This document shows, piece by piece, positions 61,652 through 64,000 of a DNA stretch of 64,000 nt; position 1 is the first letter of the stretch, and each line of letters opens with the position of its first letter. Below the pieces are notes generated by a model that saw only the letters and a list, made by a program, of their open reading frames with translations, was not told the DNA's origin and made no database searches. Both the position numbers and the translations under genes were made by a program. The stretch comes from Paenibacillus riograndensis SBR5. Lineage in GTDB: Bacteria; Bacillota; Bacilli; Paenibacillales; Paenibacillaceae. The stretch lies in the NCBI RefSeq assembly GCF_000981585.1, contig NZ_LN831776.1, positions 7,383,216 to 7,447,215 of the forward strand. Reading direction: 5' to 3'.

Positions 61652-61870
61652 ATCCTGTGTTTCCTCCCAGAAAGTTAATGAATGCTCCAGACAAGCAGCC
61701 GATAAATGCACAGACGGAAATTTGGCTCCGGCTTCGTTTACCCGCTTAGAACCCGAAACACCCGCACCCTATTCGCTATAGGCAATACTCTATGACATCT
61801 GAAGTTCAAGTTATATTATAGACAAGCTTTGCGTCCAAAATGTTTCAAAACTTTAAAGATACACAAAGGC

Positions 61871-61925
61871 AAAAAAAATGTTACCACAGCATGCCAGCCT
61901 GAGCGGCTGGCCGTCCTATGGTAAC
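61871..61925 (-). terminator. Terminator of the DEAD-box helicase gene
   Basis: Minus strand GTTACCA...GGCCAGCC-GCTCA-GGCTGGC...TGGTAAC followed by ATTTTTTTT. The gap 61652-61870 shows nothing else. Confidence 0.9.
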
Positions 61926-61953
61926 AAGTTTCATAAAATGAAATCCAGCGCCT

Positions 61954-63828
61954 CTATCTGGAGGAGCCTCGGCCCCCGCGCGTGCCCCCGGAGCCGTTGC
62001 CCCGGCCGCCGCGCGATGAAGCTTTGCCTCCGCTGCTGCGCCCTCCCGGGCCGTAGCCGCCTTTGCCGCCTTTGGAGCCGCTGCGTGCGCCGCCCCCCTT
62101 GGCAGGCGCTGACGAACTCCAGCCCCCGGCGTCATTGCTGCGGGCTACATTCGCTCTATGTTTCGGGCTGGCCTGTGCGCCGCCCGGATTATATCCGCTG
62201 CCGGAGCCCGCTCCTTTGGAGGCTCCGTAGCTGAAGCCTCCGGCTTCCGCGCCACGGGAAACGTTGGCGCTGTAGCCGCTGCCCGGGCCGCCTTTGGAAC
62301 CGGCGGCCCCTTTGCCGCCGCGCTGGCCGGCGGCGCTTTCTCCGGCTGCATAGCCTGCAGCCGGGCTGCTGCTGCGGGCGTCGTAGCTGCCGTAGCCGCC
62401 GCCCGTTCTTGGCTTCGCCGCGCTTTTGCCGGCGTGCCCGCCGCCTCTTGGCGCAGCGTCGCCCCAGCCGCTGCGCTTGCCGCCAGCCGCTGCGCTGCGG
62501 CTGCGCCCTTCTGCAGGCGCGCCCCAGCCGCCTGCTTCCTTGCCGCGGCCGCGTCCGCCCGCACCCGGCCGCGCCCCGGCTTCGGCGCGCGGAGCTCCGC
62601 CGCTGCGCCCCTGGGCGCGCCCGCCGCGTCCATTGCGGGCGCCTTCCGGCACGGCGTTCTGGCGTCCGCCCTGCACGGAGATGAATTCGCCTACGCCGAA
62701 TTCATCCTTCTCGTACCGGCGGCGGTCCAGCCGCTGGGAGATGCCGTGCTCGATCAGCTCGAGCCCGGCGCGTTCGCGCGGCGAAGCGAACGTGATCGCC
62801 AGTCCCTTGCCGCCTGCGCGGCCGGTCCGGCCGATCCGGTGAATGTAGCTGTCCGCATCCAGCGGCAGATCATAGTTGAAGACATGCGTGATGCCCTCGA
62901 CGTCCAGACCGCGGGCAGCCACATCCGTGGCCACCAGCAGCTGCAGCTTCGCCTCGCGGAACCGTTTCATCACCGCTTCGCGTTTGCTCTGCGACAAGTC
63001 GCCGTGCAGCTCGTCGCAATCATAGCCGGCGGCCTGGAGTGCTTCATTCAGCTTGGACACACGGCGTTTCGTCCGGCAGAAGATCATCGCCAGGTAAGGA
63101 CGGTCCCGCTCGATCAGCGCGATCAAAGCTTCTTCCTTGTTGCGGTCCGAGCATTCCACCACCTGCTGGCGGATATTCTCCAGCGGAATAGGGGAACCGC
63201 TTTTAATAACGATATCCAGCGGCTCTTTCATGTATTTGCTGGCCAGCCGCTTGATCGGGTCCGGCATGGTCGCGGAGAACAGCATCGTCTGGCGGCGGTA
63301 AGGCACAGCCGTAATAATGGTTTCCACATCCTCCAGGAAGCCCATATGCAGCATTTGGTCCGCTTCATCCAGCACCAGCATCTTGACCCCGCCGAGATCC
63401 AGCGTTCCCCGGCGTATATGATCCAGCAGCCTGCCCGGCGTCCCGATAATCAGATGCCGGCCGCCTTCCAGCTTGCGCAGCTGCTTTTCCACATCCTGGC
63501 CGCCATATACGGCCAGAATTTTCACTCCGGTATGGCGCGCCAGCTTGCGGGCCTCCTCGGTAATCTGCAAAGCCAGCTCGCGGGTCGGTGCCATGATAAG
63601 CGCCTGCGGATATGCCTGCTCCACACGGATCTTGTCCATAATCGGCAGCAGGAAGGCCAGTGTTTTGCCTGTTCCCGTCTTGGCCCTTGCGATAACGTCC
63701 AATCCCTGCACCAGCGGAGGAATAGCTTCTTCCTGCACTGGTGTAGGCTTAGCAATCCCCTGACCCTGAAGCAGGCCGTTCAATAATTCCGATACTCCCA
63801 GTTCCTTAAAACCCGGCAAAGTCTCCAC
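61954..63828 (-). CDS. DEAD-box RNA helicase with long Gly/Arg/Ser-rich tail
   Basis: 624 residues. Core helicase 1-385: Q-motif region (FKELGVSELL...KPTPVQEEAIP), Walker A AKTGTGKT 49-56, PTRELALQ 81-88, DEAD 154-157, SAT 185-187, HRIGRTGR 330-337. The tail from about 386 to 624 is almost only Gly, Ser, Ala, Arg with GRGGR, RGGRGN and SGGG patches, an RNA-binding and probably disordered region. It unwinds structured RNA in degradation, ribosome assembly or cold adaptation (CshA/DeaD-like). The tail is far longer than in typical Bacillus CshA. ATG start at 63828. Confidence 0.94.
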   Translation of the reverse strand: METLPGFKELGVSELLNGLLQGQGIAKPTPVQEEAIPPLVQGLDVIARAKTGTGKTLAFLLPIMDKIRVEQAYPQALIMAPTRELALQITEEARKLARHTGVKILAVYGGQDVEKQLRKLEGGRHLIIGTPGRLLDHIRRGTLDLGGVKMLVLDEADQMLHMGFLEDVETIITAVPYRRQTMLFSATMPDPIKRLASKYMKEPLDIVIKSGSPIPLENIRQQVVECSDRNKEEALIALIERDRPYLAMIFCRTKRRVSKLNEALQAAGYDCDELHGDLSQSKREAVMKRFREAKLQLLVATDVAARGLDVEGITHVFNYDLPLDADSYIHRIGRTGRAGGKGLAITFASPRERAGLELIEHGISQRLDRRRYEKDEFGVGEFISVQGGRQNAVPEGARNGRGGRAQGRSGGAPRAEAGARPGAGGRGRGKEAGGWGAPAEGRSRSAAAGGKRSGWGDAAPRGGGHAGKSAAKPRTGGGYGSYDARSSSPAAGYAAGESAAGQRGGKGAAGSKGGPGSGYSANVSRGAEAGGFSYGASKGAGSGSGYNPGGAQASPKHRANVARSNDAGGWSSSAPAKGGGARSGSKGGKGGYGPGGRSSGGKASSRGGRGNGSGGTRGGRGSSR

Positions 63829-63917
63829 CTCACATTTTTCTGTAATTTGTTCAATTCATATCACTATAGTTATCCAGTTCCTGGAGTAATGTAGGCAGGA
63901 TGCCGTTGCCGCATATT

Positions 63918-63958
63918 CAAAACAAAAGCGGAAGAACCCCGTCTCCGGAGCCCTTCCG
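63918..63958 (-). terminator. Terminator of a gene beyond the right edge
   Basis: Minus strand CGGAAG-GGCTCC...GGGGTT-CTTCCG (12-bp stem with wobbles) followed by CTTTTGTTTT. It implies a minus-strand gene ending just outside the window. Confidence 0.65.
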
Positions 63959-64000
63959 TCTCACTAGCCGCCCTTCAGCCCTGCAGATGCGCGGTCCAAA

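Overview
The window looks like chromosome of a Gram-positive, spore-former-type Firmicute, most likely Paenibacillus or a close relative. Evidence: strong AGGAGG-type ribosome sites, frequent TTG/GTG starts, type 2 IPP isomerase, DUF3243 and DUF2164 proteins, YesM/YesN-type two-component control of a sugar ABC transporter, an RRNPP-type peptide quorum-sensing cassette, and moderately GC-rich coding sequence. No rRNA, tRNA, CRISPR array or prophage is visible. One group II intron is the only clear mobile element.

Layout. 0-7 kb: edge of an FtsW/RodA-type gene, prmC-prfA, ychF, an acetyltransferase and fni. 7-15 kb: a PLD-like protein convergent with cardiolipin synthase, then a TetR regulator and an RND efflux pump (SwrC type). 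15-21 kb: a TorD-like chaperone divergent from moaA, then two paralogous HTH-TPR receptors; the second is followed and overlapped by a 47-residue secreted pro-peptide gene. 21-30 kb: LysE exporter divergent from a MocR regulator, TetR-SDR operon, an ABC exporter with response regulator and histidine kinase, and mobA. 30-40 kb: a carbohydrate locus (YesM kinase, YesN regulator, two permeases, binding protein, GH43 glycosidase) behind a CcpA-type cre site, followed by an MFS gene. 40-46 kb: glnS, small genes, MOSC protein, MFS. 46-54 kb: a redox and one-carbon region (molybdopterin oxidoreductase, formate/nitrite channel, H2O-forming NADH oxidase, formate-THF ligase, glutathione peroxidase). 54-64 kb: LLM oxidoreductase, DUF3243, FAD oxidoreductase, group II intron with RT, VanY-type carboxypeptidase and a DEAD-box helicase with a long Gly-rich tail.

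How genes work together. Molybdenum cofactor functions are scattered but consistent: moaA, mobA, a MOSC protein, a TorD-type chaperone and a Mo/W-bisPGD enzyme. The formate/nitrite channel and NADH oxidase both have paired TGTGA-N6-TCACA-like palindromes upstream, 29 bp apart. At nox one palindrome fills the spacer between -35 and -10, which suggests redox control by Rex (or an Fnr/CRP protein).

The most notable non-coding feature is the number of intergenic hairpin repeats: two tandem arrays of exactly 51-bp units sharing an AAAGGTA...TACC core, four loci of an AGTGG...CCACT mini-hairpin family, a 40-bp array at 43 kb that reads open in several frames, and an 18-bp Gly-x-y-like array near 1 kb. 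The strongest candidate biological system is the receptor/pro-peptide quorum-sensing pair at 19.3-20.9 kb.
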